From positions 125,461,817 through 125,525,816 of the forward strand of contig CM043958.1 in the NCBI GenBank assembly GCA_014529385.2: 64,000 nt of DNA, read 5' to 3'. The notes under the pieces were generated by a model, which was given only the letters and a program-made list of their open reading frames with translations, was not told the origin of the DNA and made no database searches. This document shows positions 9,891 to 21,747 of the stretch, in pieces; the first letter of the stretch is position 1, and each line of letters starts with the position of its first letter. Both the position numbers and the translations under genes were made by a program. The DNA is from Adiantum capillus-veneris. Taxonomy: Eukaryota > Streptophyta > Polypodiopsida > Polypodiales > Pteridaceae.

Positions 9891-11756
9891 TAGTAGATTC
9901 GTGGCAGGGGAGCCAACGAGAGTAACCCACGACATCTATGATGTACGAGAACGATTAAGTCGAGACACGGGAGCATTGAGATTGGTCGCACACCATAGAT
10001 GGATGAGGCCATCCCAGGTAGCGAAGTGCATGCCAAAGAAGTATAGCGGATCAGGGGATCCATATGCCCATGTGTCGCTCTTCAAGCAAGTCTTAAGAGC
10101 AAAGAAGATCACTCATTTCCATACTCAATATAAGGGATTCGGGTTGACCTTGGAAGGAACGGCCTTAACATGGTTTCAACCTTTGAACCCTGAAACTTGT
10201 CCGAATATTGAACATGTATTGCGGGAGTTCGCGGAAGAATTCTCAAAACGGGGTATAAAGCATAATACTGTATCACAGATATATGCTTTTAAACAAAAGG
10301 AGAACGAAAAAGTGAAGGAAGCATCCTTGAGATTCAAGCAATACATTGAGAGGTGCCCATGGAGAGAATTACCGTAGGACGAGAGACTGTGCTCTTCATT
10401 GAAGGACTTAGAAACGAAACTTTGAAAAAGGACCTTCACTTGAAAGCCTGTAGCACATTTGAACAGGTTACAAGGCAAGCGTTATATCTTGTTGATAACT
10501 GCAAAGCATATCGGAAAGTGTCACAGGATACTGATTCAGTAACCAGTGGCTCTTTATCTATTAAGAGTGAACCCTCTACCAAGAAAGATGCTCAGGCTCC
10601 TTTGATTTCGACAGCTGACCAAATGGTAGAGGAAGTAACGAAGAGAATGCAGCAACATATGAGATCAAATCCGGTGATGAGAGAGTCTCAGATGAGGAAA
10701 TGTGACATACGTGGGGGGGATCACCCAACCCCGTGGTGCACACAACAACTGAAAGCACCAATTGCGAATGGACAAGTACTGAAATGGTGCGCCATAGAGA
10801 AAAAATGGACGAACCATGGCACGGATGAATGTTTTTACAACAAAAACTATGTGAGGGAAAGGCCGTATGGACCTCCAGCAGGACCCTCCCAGCCACCTCC
10901 TCCAAGATATCAAGTTGGGCCAAATGTGAATATGGTAGTAGGAGTAGACAGACCTCAACCTGTGTTGGGTCAACAACCTCCTTTACAACAGGAAAATAGG
11001 GCCATGATTAGGTATGCTCAACCTTACGAAGCATCACCAAGAACAAATAATACACCTCAAATTTCTTATTACGAGGAACCAAACGAGCCTTACGTAACTG
11101 AACCTGAACCACAGATGTACGTAGACGAAGCCTATCAATTGTGGGGAAATAACGAGGGTATGACACCACCAACGTATGTAGCACAACCTTCAAGGGATCA
11201 ATATTTGGTGGACAAAAGAATGCTAGTTTTCATTGCGAACCAAAACTACAAACCAAGAGGATACCCTAATAGGGCGGGACAACCTATGGGACCACCTTCT
11301 CAAAATCAACCACCAATTCGACCATGCTATAGTTGTGGAAGTACAGATCATTGGGAGCGTAGTTGTCCTTTCAAAGGCGAAAGAGTGGAAATTTTTGGGT
11401 TTTGTGACCGGTGTGGTGTGAATCACATACTGCCAGATTGCCCAAGAAATCCAGACAACAAGGGAAAAGCAACTATGAATATTGTGGGGGTGTTATCAAG
11501 TGCAAGCAGTGGATCAGAAACCAAACCCATGATCCAAATCAATGCGGTAACCAGAGCCCAAGCCAAGGACTTAGAAAAAAACAAGCCATTGGAAGAAAAG
11601 GTTGAGTTGCCAATACCCATAGAAAACGAGAGTTTATCTATGAGAACACAGCAGAAATCCTGGAAGGTGAAACGAGACAGAATGAAAGCAAGAATGATGA
11701 AAACCCAAATTTCCATGCAAAATGAATTACATGAAATGAAAGAGCAACTGAAATAA
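9880..11756 (+). pseudogene. gag: Element A gag core and zinc knuckles
   Basis: Gag forms the cytoplasmic particle that packages element RNA. 10015-10377 carries the retrotransposon gag core (YSGSGDPYAHVSLFKQ, LTWFQPLNPETC, QIYAFKQKENEKVKEASLRF). A frameshift near 10350 moves the reading to the frame that runs to 11756 (RETVLFIEGLRNETLKKDL onward). Zinc knuckles: CYSCGSTDHWERSC (about 11325) is a perfect CX2CX4HX4C; CDRCGVNHILPDC (about 11404) has one residue fewer before His. A Pro/Gln/Tyr-rich linker lies between core and knuckles. The end is basic and coiled-coil-like (MKTQISMQNELHEMKEQLK). Confidence 0.8.
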
Positions 11757-12123
11757 GAGAGAGATAGTAAAACTGCTACGGACAACAACAAGCGGAGGAA
11801 AGCATCCTCAGGGGGATCAATCCTGGTCGAGAAAGTGCTAGAGCCTTTAGGTGCTCTATTACAAGCGCATGAAGCAAGGCTAAAGACAAACCAAACCTTA
11901 GAGCAGAGATGGTTGACTTATCCTCAACGAGAAGTGGAAACAAAGCGTTTGGAAATGTGTAAACACCTTATTGAAACAACCCATGCATTGATGGAACCTA
12001 ATGCGATTAGAACCCCAGAACAAGAAGTGTTGATTCACAAAGAGCGAGAAAAATTAAAAATTGATGAATCCGAAAAAGTAAACATAGGCCTGAAACTATA
12101 TTGTCATTGGATCACCGAGTGGT

Positions 12124-12191
<68 letters not shown>

Positions 12192-12682
12192 CAATGAATA
12201 TAATGCCAATTCCAGAAGTGTAAGAATCATGGCCACAACACTTATGGGAAACCATTAGAAATAGAAAGAACTGAAGCGGGTTGTACAGTCTGCACCAATT
12301 CCTAAGGTTTACATGGACAACGAGTTTTATCCAGGAGATATACAATGGATGTACGGAGATGCAAGAACGGAGGTTTCAATGGAAATCAAAGCTCAATCCC
12401 TGAAAACCCTGCCTTCATTTATAGGTGAACACGAGGAAAAATTGGAGATAAGATTAGTTCCATCCCAGATGAGAGCTGTTCCACAAATGATTGACTCAAA
12501 AAGTCTTCAAGAGATGCTGTCGACACCTGTAACATGCACAATCACACTGTCAGAACTCTTGAGAGTCAGACCACACTTATGGGAAGACATGGGAAAACAT
12601 TTGGAGAATAAAGGAATAAAGATTCCTCTTCAGACAAACCCTATGGTAGAAGAAAACAAACGGGAAGGTCAACCCCCAACCC
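11757..12682 (+). pseudogene. Element A gag-protease linker, broken by a GA microsatellite
   Basis: Helical, charged reading frames (11835-12123, 12313-12682) lie on either side of a GA run at 12127-12189. They look like one linker region between Gag and protease. A 60-bp GA run inside coding DNA adds an Arg-Glu string and then loses the frame. No known domain recognised. Confidence 0.5.
12127..12189 (+). repeat. GA microsatellite inside element A
   Basis: About 31 uninterrupted GA units in the gag-protease linker. Confidence 0.95.
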
Positions 12683-13048
12683 GTGCCATTAACCAAGGTC
12701 GGAGATTACTGTGAAGGTGAGGAAGGTAATGCAACCTTACCTGTAGAATATCAGGATATAAAGATGATAGCTATCCTAGACAGTGGAGCGGGAGTTGCGA
12801 TTGATACAAAGAAAATCTGGGAGAAATGGGGCTGCCCAGCTCCTCTCAGAAAGACGAGAATGAAAGTGCAACTCGCAGATGGGTATGTAGAGAGACCATT
12901 GGGAGTCTTGGACCAAAGAGTTGTAACTTCGTGTGGAATTAACTATGAGCACACCTTTGCCGTGGTAGACTTTGGAAAAACGAACAACTTTGACATTATT
13001 GTGGGGCGACCTTTTATGCGTCAACTCAAACTTATGATACAAGATTAG
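12683..13048 (+). pseudogene. Element A protease (PR1), retropepsin
   Basis: Aspartic protease that would cleave the polyprotein. The active-site triplet region reads ILDSGAGVAID, with the Asp codon at 12779-12781, followed by a flap-like stretch and the C-terminal hydrophobic-Gly motif IIVGRPFMRQL. The usual spacing of about 85 residues between these motifs is kept. The domain itself is open, but the frame ends in TAG soon after. A second protease-like domain of the same element lies at 28700-29063. Confidence 0.8.
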
Positions 13049-14311
13049 GGGTACGACCAAATTTACCTGAGGCATGAGGAGCTAATAACGAAAATCAACA
13101 TGAAGGATCACAGCTATAGAGATGTTGCAAAAACAACAGTGCAATAATTTGATTCAACCACAGTGAATGAAAAAGAAATACCTGCATGGTTACAAACGAA
13201 AGTACATCTCTCGATGTGTGGAGCATCTGATTGTGGAGACTTAATTAAAGAGGAATGTGTGTTGGAAAGGTCAGTAAAAGACGAGGCTTATCTCCAAGAA
13301 CCTTTCCCTGAACATTTATTTGAGCCATTTGGGTGGACTCAAATATTGTCAACCTTGGATGTATGTGTTAACGAATGCACTACAAAATTTTGTGACGATG
13401 AGGGATACGACCTAGTAACGTTGCAAATGGCTAGCGTCATCCTTGAGTCACGATCAGATAGCGAGGAACAAGAAGAACCACTACGTGAGATTGAAGGTAA
13501 AAGAGCAGTTAATGAGATATCTGTATTGAACGATAGGAATCGAATAGAGGAGGAATTCACAGACTCACTAAGCGATGACCTTCCATCATTGGGTGATGAA
13601 ATCCAAATGATAGATGCTGATGATGAAAGATCAAGTGGATTAGAGACAAATAGGAAGTATATATCGTGACCGAACGGGTTTTACGAGTTTCCTAACCAAA
13701 AACCTTGTTGAAAAGAGAGGTATAGATCAAAGAGAACAAGGAAATCAAGAGCGATTAAGCATAAACCCATGCCTCTTGTCAATGACATAACAATATATCT
13801 AAGGCTTGTAAAAGTTGATGATTGTGTCAAAAACAAGGTCACTGGCCGGTTTATCAAAACTAAACCATGGAAAAACAACAAGAAGAACAAGTGCGAAAAG
13901 CAACTGACTGGGACACATAAGGAGGGGGAAACAGGGTTTAGAATGACCAAAACATAGAGGAAAACAGAGTACAATAAGCTCAAACAGACCCTCAAAGACA
14001 TATGGACAACTGAAATGGAAATAGATGAGGACACGAATTCTGACAAGATGGATGTGCCGTCCCATTATAAGAAGTATACCATACAAGATAGAAAAATCAT
14101 AGTGCAGCAACTGATGAGAGAATTGAAAGAATCTTGTACATCATACGATAGTCTTGAAAAATCCAAACAAATAGATCTGGCGGAGCCAGCAGAAGATCCA
14201 AAACCTGCATATATTGCCACGGATCTTACTGAAGAAGAGGAAAAGCTTTTGATAGATACTCTAAAACAGTATAGAGATGTGTGTGCATGATCATACAAAG
14301 ATCTTAAGGGG
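13049..14311 (+). pseudogene. Element A protease-RT linker
   Basis: Acidic, poorly conserved linker in several frames (13163-13669; 14015-14290). The end reads LTEEEEKLLIDTLKQYRDVCA then TGA at the place where OTA elements have Phe-Ala-Trp-Ser-Tyr before RT, so TGG has become TGA. The second half (from about 14200) is the conserved RT lead-in. Confidence 0.6.
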
Positions 14312-15620
14312 GTGGATCCAAGTATCTGTCAACACACAATACCCCTTAACAATGATGCCAAACCAAGCAGACAACGTCCTTATACTTACAATGAGACGTT
14401 TACAAGGAAGATAAAGGAGGAGATAGATAAGCTGAAAGAGGCAGAGTTTATTTACGAAATTGAGCACACTGACTGGGTTTCACCGATTGTGGTGGTCCCA
14501 AAGAAAAATGGAAAGTTGAGAGTATGTGTCAATCTCAAGAAAGTAAACGCTGCTACAATTCGAAAAAACTATCCCCTACCCATTACTGATCATGTAATAG
14601 AAAGAGTAGCAGGAAAAGAAGCTTATAGTTTCTTAGATTGCTTTTCAGGCTACAACCAACTCGCAATAAAGCCAGAGGATCAGCACAAGATGGCTTTCAC
14701 AACTAAATGGGGCATTTTTGCATTCAGGGTAATGGCTTCTGGCTTAACCAAGGCACCAGCCACATTTCAGAGGCTGATGGGTCATGCTTTTAAACAATAT
14801 CTAAGACAGTTCTTAGAAATTTACATGGATGACTTGTGCGTTCACTCTCTCGTAAGATTGGATCACATAGAGCACTTGACCAAAGTGTTCAAAAAATAGA
14901 GATTGTATCGGATTTGCCTGAATCCGGAGAAATATGTCTTCATGGTAAGACAAGGCAAAATATTGGGACATATAGTGTCCAAAAATGGTATTTCAACAGA
15001 CATGGAGAAGATCAGCGTAATTTTTGATCTACCACGACCAGTAAGGTAAAGGAGGTACATGCATTTATGGGCCATTGTGGATATTATCGCAGATTTATCT
15101 ACTCATACACTATAATTGTGAAACCACTTTACGCGTTGATAACTAAATTTGAGTGGACAGACGAGTGCAAGAAATCTTTCCAAACTTTGAAGCAAAGATT
15201 GATTTCCGCTCCAATTTTGAAGGCTCCGGATTGAGAAAAGATATTCTACATCCACGTAGATGCATCAGCATATGCTATAGGATGCATACTTGCACAACCT
15301 GGAGAAAACAACATAGATTTTCCAATCAGTTACTCCAGTAGACAACTAAACAGTGCAGAGAAGAATTACACAACAACTGAAAGGGAGGGTTTGGGTATGA
15401 TCTATGCTGTGAAAAAGTTTAGACATTACCTACTTTCCAATAAATTTGTATTCTTCATTGATCACCAAGCATTGCTGTACTTGGTAAACAAACCTTGCAG
15501 TACGGGGCGGATTGTACGATGGTTCATCATACTGCTTGAGTTTGACTTCACGATTTTAGTCAAAAAAGGAACTACACACCAAAGAGCGGATCATTTATCT
15601 AGAATGGTGCATGGAGAAAA
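14312..15620 (+). pseudogene. pol: Element A reverse transcriptase and RNase H
   Basis: Copies element RNA to DNA. Fingers/palm: VSPIVVVPKKNGKLRVCVN (about 14477), YSFLDCFSGYNQLAI (about 14622), the YMDD catalytic box at 14822-14833. A TAG at 14897 and a 1-bp frameshift near 15046 interrupt the thumb; the frame returns to LGHIVSKNG and GYYRRFI. RNase H: IHVDASAYAIGCILAQPG (about 15250), then YTTTEREGLGMIYAVKKFRHYLL and the IDHQALLYLVNKP tract, ending near 15600 in RADHLSRM. A stop near 15232 lies before RNase H. Confidence 0.9.
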
Positions 15621-16967
15621 CCCTGTAGGAGTTGATGATGATTTTCCAAATGCATATCTCTTTAACATAGAAATGGTTCCAAGATGGAGTGAGGATGTAA
15701 TTCCTTTGTTGACTATTGGTTCATTGAATTTGACAAGAAAACCATCTACCATTGCAACATCTAGATCATTGGTAATGCTGGCTGGAACGCTATACAAACA
15801 GGGATCGGATCAAATCCTTAGGCTTTGTGTTGAATCAAGTGAACATGACTTGTATCTACACCAGTCTCATGTACAAACAACAGGGATTCACAATGGGCAT
15901 GCACAGACGTATCAAAGATTGATGAGAATGGGTGTATATTGGCCGAAAATGCAACAAAGTGTTCATAAGCATATACAATCATGTATTATCTTCACTTTTC
16001 AAAAGCCAATAGAACACGCGACTCTATTCAAATTATCTGTAGCACCCAGATGGAGTAACTACATTGTAGAATACCTCACCACCGGAATACTGCCTAAAGG
16101 GACTAGTAGATCACGTATCAAAACAATCACGAAAGAGGAAAAAAACTATGTATTGATTGAGGACAATCTTTACAAGAGGGGAAAAGAAAATCAATTGAGA
16201 ATGTGTGCGACGGAAGAGGAATACATTCCTATCCTAGAGCAAGCACATGGCGGACAAGCAGGAGGACATTTTTCAGTTGTGACAAAATGGCCAAAGCAAT
16301 TCTTATTGCTGGCATATGGTTGCCTACTCTATTCATGGATGCCAAAGAGTTTGTGAAATGATGTGATGATTACCAAAGGACAAAGATTCCTAGAGCACGA
16401 GATGACATGCCCTTGAGACCAATGATGGGGGCAAGAGTGTTTGCAAAATGGGGAATAGACTTTGTAGGACCAATTGCGCCTCCTGGATATAAAACGCACG
16501 CTCAATACATTATTGTGGCAGCAGATTTTCTAACACAGTGGATTGAAGTGAAAGCAACAACCAAAAATGATGCAAAAACGACACCACAGTTTTTGTATGA
16601 GAACATTTTCACCAAGTATGGATTACCAATAGAGATAGTGAGCGATAGAGGGACTCATTTTGTCAATGAAGTGATCGAATTCCTTTTGGATGAATTCATG
16701 GTAATTCACAAGAATTCAGCTCCCTATCATCCACAAGCTAACGGCCAAGCACAAAGTACAAACAAGATTTTGGTGACAATTCGCACAAAAATTGTTAGTG
16801 AATCAAGAGCCGATTGGGATCAGAAGCTGAATTCATCTTTATGGGCATATAGAGTAGCGTACAAAACCTCAATCGGAACGACTCCATTCAACATGGTTTA
16901 TGGAATTCAAGCGATTTTGCCACTTGAATTTCTTATCCCCACACTTCGGGTAGCTAAAGAATTAGAA
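15621..16967 (+). pseudogene. pol: Element A integrase with doubled N-terminal zinc-binding module, cut off by B
   Basis: Integrase joins the cDNA to the host chromosome. Two successive modules are seen. Module 1: VPRWSEDVIPLLTIG, LYKQGSDQILRLCV, HQSHVQTTGIHNGHAQT, YWPKM, then CIIF (15675-16010). Module 2: VAPRWSNYIVEYLTTG, LYKRGKENQLRMC, QAHGGQAGGHFS (16040-16280), then frameshifted DNA with CDDY in place of CxxC. The catalytic core follows in 16407-16967: FAKWGIDFVGPI, IEIVSDRGTHFVN, HPQANGQAQSTNK, LWAYRVAYKTSIGTTPFNMVYG. The junction to B at about 16968 removes the C-terminal part; the last piece reappears at 28371. Confidence 0.85.
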
Positions 16968-19378
16968 TGGATGGGCCTATTTAGTGCTCTATAGTCGACA
17001 CACATACGATATGTGCCGTCTTTCTTTTGCACTAATAGCACAGGTGAGCAAAATGGAGATGAGCTAGGCCTAACCATGCCCTTCTCAATTAACTCATGCA
17101 CTTGCCGCATAATCTCCTCTTGTTGAGCTTGAGAAACTCTATAAGGAGGTTTGTTAGGCGGTGAACTTCCTGGAAGAAGTTCAATTGCATGGTCGTCATT
17201 ACCTCGTTTAGGAGGTAGCTCACAGGGGATGTCGTCAATAAAGACATCTTGAAACCCCTTGAGAAAATTGGATAACTCTAATTCCTTTTGGTTGCTTTTA
17301 TTTTCTTTTGCTAAAGCATTAGGTTCATTTTGAGAATCTTTAACAAAAATCATGTACACGGAAATAGAGCTCTTTATTGACTTGTTGAAAGCTGGTGTAT
17401 GTACAATGGGGATGGTGTTACCCATCTCCCTAGCATCTATATACATGTCCTTTTCCCTGAACTTAAAGGAGATTCTCCTTTCAGGAAATTTAACATGGGC
17501 AGCCAAACGGTCAAACCATGGTGCCCCTAGGATTACATCCTCATGCTTGAGAGGAGAGATAAAGAAATCCTCTTTGTCCACATAGCCTTGGACATGAAGC
17601 CTCAATTTCCCGATTAAGGGAGTGACTGAAGCTTCTTGCCCCTTGAAGGCACTGTCTGCGGGTAGGATATCTCCCATCTCGTAGGATTGTATGCCTAGCT
17701 TGGTGGCTAACTCCATAGATATGAAATTGTGAGTAGAACCAGGGTCAAAGAGAATAAAAGCATCATGTTCTCTTACCTTTCCCCAAGCATGGCATAGAGG
17801 AGATCCTTTGTGGTGAGTTTGGTGAATCTCCTCCTCTTGGATTTCAACCAAAGAAGCTCTAGGAGGATCTTGGCGGTTGTTCTTTTGGGGACAAGCGCGG
17901 TACGCATGCCCTTGTTCGCCGCACTTGAAACACCGGTTATCTTTACGATAACGCTCAAGCTCTTCAGGAGAGAGTTTATTCTTTCCTTTGTAAACTCCCT
18001 TCTCCTTAGCTTTGTTGGAATTGCCCTTAGGAGACTTTTGGACATTGTCCTTCCCCTTAGGCTCATTGGTACCTTTGTTTTCCGGGGGCTTATTATTTCT
18101 TTTACCCCCCGTTTGGAAATTGATTCGCGAGGCCACCATAGTATGGTGTATTACCGCCGATATGGTACGTGGCCTTTGGGAGTTGACATACTCCGCCATT
18201 TCTTCGGTTACGCCCGCACAAAATTGTTGCTTTTGCTCTCCAAAATCCAACTTTTTGAAGACAGTGGCTTTGAGTTGTAGGTCCCAAAACTTGTCTACAT
18301 ATTTGTGGATGGATTCATTGGGAGAGAGCTTTAAGCTTCGCCATTCGGTGAGTACTTTGTCTTTGGCATCGGTGGCCAAAAACTGCTTCATAATGGAAGC
18401 TCTTAAAGCCTTCCATGTTCGTGGAGCTTCACCGTTGGCTCGTAGGCTAGACCACCATTGTCTGGCGGACTTTTGAAAGTGCATAGCTACATGGCATAGC
18501 TTAGAGGACTCCGTGAAGCCCTCATCTCCAAACGCCGCATCGAATTGCTGGATAAAGGCCAAAACTTTGTCTGTAGCACCGAAGGTACCATCATAGGTAA
18601 GGAAAGAGATGCTCTTCCCTCCCTCTTTGAATTTCTTCAGCTTGGACGACCTCTTCCATGCGGCATAGGATTTCCTATGGCCTCTTCTTTTTGATGGTTC
18701 AAAAGTTGCACCATCACTTTCTTCAGAAGATGAAGAATTTGAAGAAGGTGGAGAAGAGGGTGACCTCTTTCTCGCCTTTTTCTTGTCTTGATCTTTGTCG
18801 TCTTCACCATAGCTTTCATAAGAGGAAGAGGATAAAGAAGATGGAGAAGAGGGTGTCCTCTTTCTCGCCTTTTTCTTCTCTTGCTTTTTATCATCCCTCT
18901 TTGAATTATGGCGTGGAGAAGAGTGTGATGGTCTTCTCCGCTTTGGTGGTGATGGAGAGCGTTTAGCCCGCCGTCTTCGTGGAGCCATCTCCGCCGAGGT
19001 GGCGGGAGACTCGCTTCTTTCTCGTTCCTTCGGTGGAGGCTCTTGAGTTCTCCTTTGGGAAGGAGATGCATCATCAAGAAGTAAGTTCTTGAGCCCTTCA
19101 TATGGATTCTCTTCTTCTTCCCGAATCGGAGAGAGACCTCTTTTGGTAGTCTCACAAGGAGGCTTCCTAGGTGTTCTCTCGTCATGGTGATGAGCTTGGA
19201 GAATCCCGTGAGCACGGAGCTGCCGTTGCACTTCACTTTGGAGAGATGGATTGCCCATGGCTTGTTGAAGCCTAGAAACAAGATAATTAACAAGCATTGA
19301 AGCATCATTAGTAGCTTGCTCATGAGCAAAATCAAAGTTATCAACATTAATTTCACTCTCTTTAATATTGTCAGCCAT
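16968..19378 (-). CDS. gag-pol: Element B truncated unit: intact gag-protease, RT fingers only
   Basis: One open frame of about 800 residues from MADNIKESE at 19378 to the junction. Order: N-terminal helical region; Arg/Ser-rich region with two copies of a KKKARKR-[ST]-PSSP-Ser-rich block; Gag core (FLTYDGTFGATDKVLAFIQQ, MHFQKSARQWWSSL, LTEWRSLKLSPNESIHKYV); CCHC knuckle CFKCGEQGHAYRAC; protease with ILFDPGSTHNFIS (Pro-Gly-Ser in the triplet region) and VILGAPW; RT start (PPYRVSQAQQEEIMRQV, VLLVQKKDGTYRMCVDYRALN). It then runs about 20 residues into element A DNA. This copy keeps the 337 bp of gag missing from the full unit. Confidence 0.9.
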
Positions 19379-19782
19379 TCTAACAATTTTTAGGTGTAAA
19401 CTTTTTAGGTGTACTTTGGCACTTCAAGCCCTAGTTGCTACTCCTCTTTACCCCTTTAGAAAAAGCACTCAAGCTACTGTACCCGCGGCTCGAATACCAT
19501 TGATTGCAAGGAATAGAAGAGAGGGTCTTTCGACACCAAAACAGCACCGGCTCCTGTCAAGCTTCTAATAGCTCAATAGTGGTTAAGCCGTAGGCAAGCC
19601 CCGTAGGACTCCACTATTAAGACCATAGCTCTCGACGGTGATGCCCCGTTAACTGCACAAAGGCAGGCGCACTGCAAGGCTGAAAAATCCCTATTCTACT
19701 TACTCACAGGCAATTAATAATACCAACCATTTGTAGCTAGCTTGAGGACCTCCCTTCTTGAGCAAGAAAAGAGAAACCTTGA
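19379..19782 (-). other. Element B leader (truncated unit)
   Basis: Untranslated leader between PBS and gag start; matches 26361-26764 almost perfectly. No frame supported. Confidence 0.7.
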
Positions 19783-19794
19783 GCTCTGATACCA
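19783..19794 (-). other. Primer binding site, tRNA-iMet type (truncated B unit)
   Basis: Minus strand TGGTATCAGAGC, complementary to the 3' end of initiator tRNA-Met, 1 nt from the LTR end. Confidence 0.95.
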
Positions 19795-19993
19795 ATGTAA
19801 CATTTAATGCCTAGAATCTTATTTGAAGCGGAAATTAGCATGAACATAGTGGGCATTTCATTAGAATAGATTCCTAATGATAATTACAAGAGTGCTTGGG
19901 TGGAGAGAGAGCAACAAAAAGCATAACACCTAGTTAGATAGCATCGACAATACTTTCAAAAGAGAGAGCAATTAAACTATTGACAACAGTTGA

Positions 19994-20019
19994 GGACCGG
20001 ATTTGCATGGAGCCGGTCC
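19994..20019. promoter_or_regulatory. Conserved hairpin in B/C LTRs
   Basis: GGACCGG, a 12-nt loop, CCGGTCC. The same stem and loop length occur at 26976-27001, 53151-53176 and 60391-60416, while flanking DNA differs between B and C. Role unknown; it lies in the U5-proximal third. Confidence 0.7.
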
Positions 20020-20588
20020 CCCCTCCAAAAGGCTTTGTATTATGGTTTCTCCCATCAAGAGAGACATTGTACAATACAATTCTTTGTGTTCCTTCAAGAC
20101 TAGCTAGTGCAATGAAGATGGAAGCTTCATACACCAAGCAAAACACTTAATCAAACACAACTTGAATTATCCCCGTTCTCAGACCCAAGACCTCACACAC
20201 CTTCGAAGATGGTGCGAGCTAGCAGGGTATGAGAGTAGATTGAGAGGAAAAAGAAGTATCTTACGAGAAAGAAGTACATCTCCTCACATAATCACTCATA
20301 TTAGCATAGCTTAGCTTAGTAATTAGCTTGGTAGAGAAGATGAGCATGCATTGAAGCTTGGCTCTTGGTTGGATTTGCATCCACATGCCAAGAGAGTGTT
20401 GATGTAGGCTTCTATCTCACAAGCTTGGAGTAGGTGATGAGCTCTCCATTAAAGCTTGGGAGGAGATAGAGGGTTTTTCCTTCACACATGGTCAAGTGTG
20501 AGAGTGTGAGAGTGAATGCCCAGCAAAAATCAGCCCCCCCTCTCTCTTGGGCGAGCCCTAGCTGCTAAGTTAGGCTGGCTTTTTCCTC

Positions 20589-20913
20589 ATTGGACCTCCC
20601 CAGGTCAAGCCAATAGGAATTAAGCAGCATAAGTGATAGCCTTCTGACATGTGTCCCCCTTTCCCCTTTTGTGAGAGCTTTAGATAATTAAATAATTAAA
20701 CTAAACTCTCATTGGACCCCTTTGCCTCCTGGCCAATAGGAATCAGGCAAGCCATGGGGCTTCTGAATGCTCATTGGACCCCTTGGGAGACTGCCCAATA
20801 GTCTTCTAGGACACTTAATTCTTATTGGTTTCTTTTATTAAATGTTTTTAAATTAATTAAACTAGATTTACTCTAGCTTAATTCTCATTGGTCCACTTCA
20901 AGGGTCTTCCAAT
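20589..20913. promoter_or_regulatory. Array of paired ATTGG/CCAAT boxes in B LTR
   Basis: Four ATTGG...CCAAT pairs with similar spacing (20589/20610, 20711/20733, 20773/20795, 20887/20909) plus a single ATTGG at 20824. Most read ATTGGACC...CCAATAGG. The copy at 27571-27895 is the same, and element C has two or more such pairs in the same LTR part. CCAAT boxes are NF-Y sites; promoter use here is inferred. Confidence 0.6.
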
Positions 20914-21388
20914 AGGAATTGGGCACACCTTGTGGGCATCTGGCCTAGGGAGCTGACATGTGTCCCTCATTCCCTTTGTGTAAAGGGAGCCTGTGTGTGT
21001 GTGTGTGGTTTTCTCTCTCATCCCCTAGCTTTGGGGCTCGCCCCCTCCCATGTAGGGATGCAGAAAGACTTTTTGGGCACACACACTAAGCATCCAATTT
21101 TCCCTAAGGTTGACCTTTGGACACAACCTTTGAATTTTGGAACCTTAGCATTTTGGAAGTCTTAATGGGCTGAACCTTAGGGTCTTTTTAGCCCGTTGTT
21201 TCACATGGCTCTTTTGCAGATGGCCCCCCCTTTGGATCCCTATTTTCCCTCCTTTGGATCCCTATTGTGGCCGGTCTGCTAACTTAACCAATATTCTAGC
21301 TTTTTCTCCCTTGGCACTTCCCCACATTAAATGATCAGTTTAATATGAGAAAATCATTTAGGAGAATTAGATATTGATTATTATGACA

Positions 21389-21401
21389 TTACCTCTCTCT
21401 T
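21389..21401 (-). other. Polypurine tract, element B
   Basis: Minus strand AAGAGAGAGGTAA immediately before the 3' LTR; priming site for plus-strand DNA. Confidence 0.85.
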
Positions 21402-21747
21402 GAAATCATAGTCGTCCTCGACTATGGTGTAGAGAAGATAAAGCATATGCATGAGTCCTTTTCTTAGCGGGTAGAGGATCCCTATGTTACCCTACGACAT
21501 CATTCCATAATGGATGACTAGTCCATTTGGCGCTTGAGAGCCTGAGGCTGCCGCAAGCATGTCTGCACATTAGTCCTATCAGTCTTCCATAGTAGAGTGA
21601 CAAGCTCTACTTGGTGTTTGGGAGACGTCGTCTCCACAAACTTGATCTAAGCATGCATACTACTTTATTTTTGTGCACAAATAAAGAAAAAGAGAGTCTT
21701 ATAAGACAAAAATTTTTGTTCATTTTTTTAACATTTTGTACATTTGC

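Larger units (their letters stand above)
19796..21388 (-). repeat. Element B central (shared) LTR, 1593 bp
   Basis: Minus strand begins TGTCATAATAATC and ends ATGTTACA. It has the same length as the outer LTR; by eye I find only two differences (near 20211 and 21264). It contains several ATTGG/CCAAT pairs, a short TG run (20994-21007) and a 7-bp-stem hairpin (19994-20019). Confidence 0.95.

Noticed and set aside
18637-19386. 249-residue frame overlapping B gag (also at 25619-26368)
   Set aside because: Shadow frame of the Arg/Ser-rich Gag region; the gag frame has the recognisable domains.
20932-21165. 77-residue frame repeated at 27914-28147
   Set aside because: Lies in both B LTRs and is repeated only because the LTR is repeated; it spans a TG run and opposes the element's strand.
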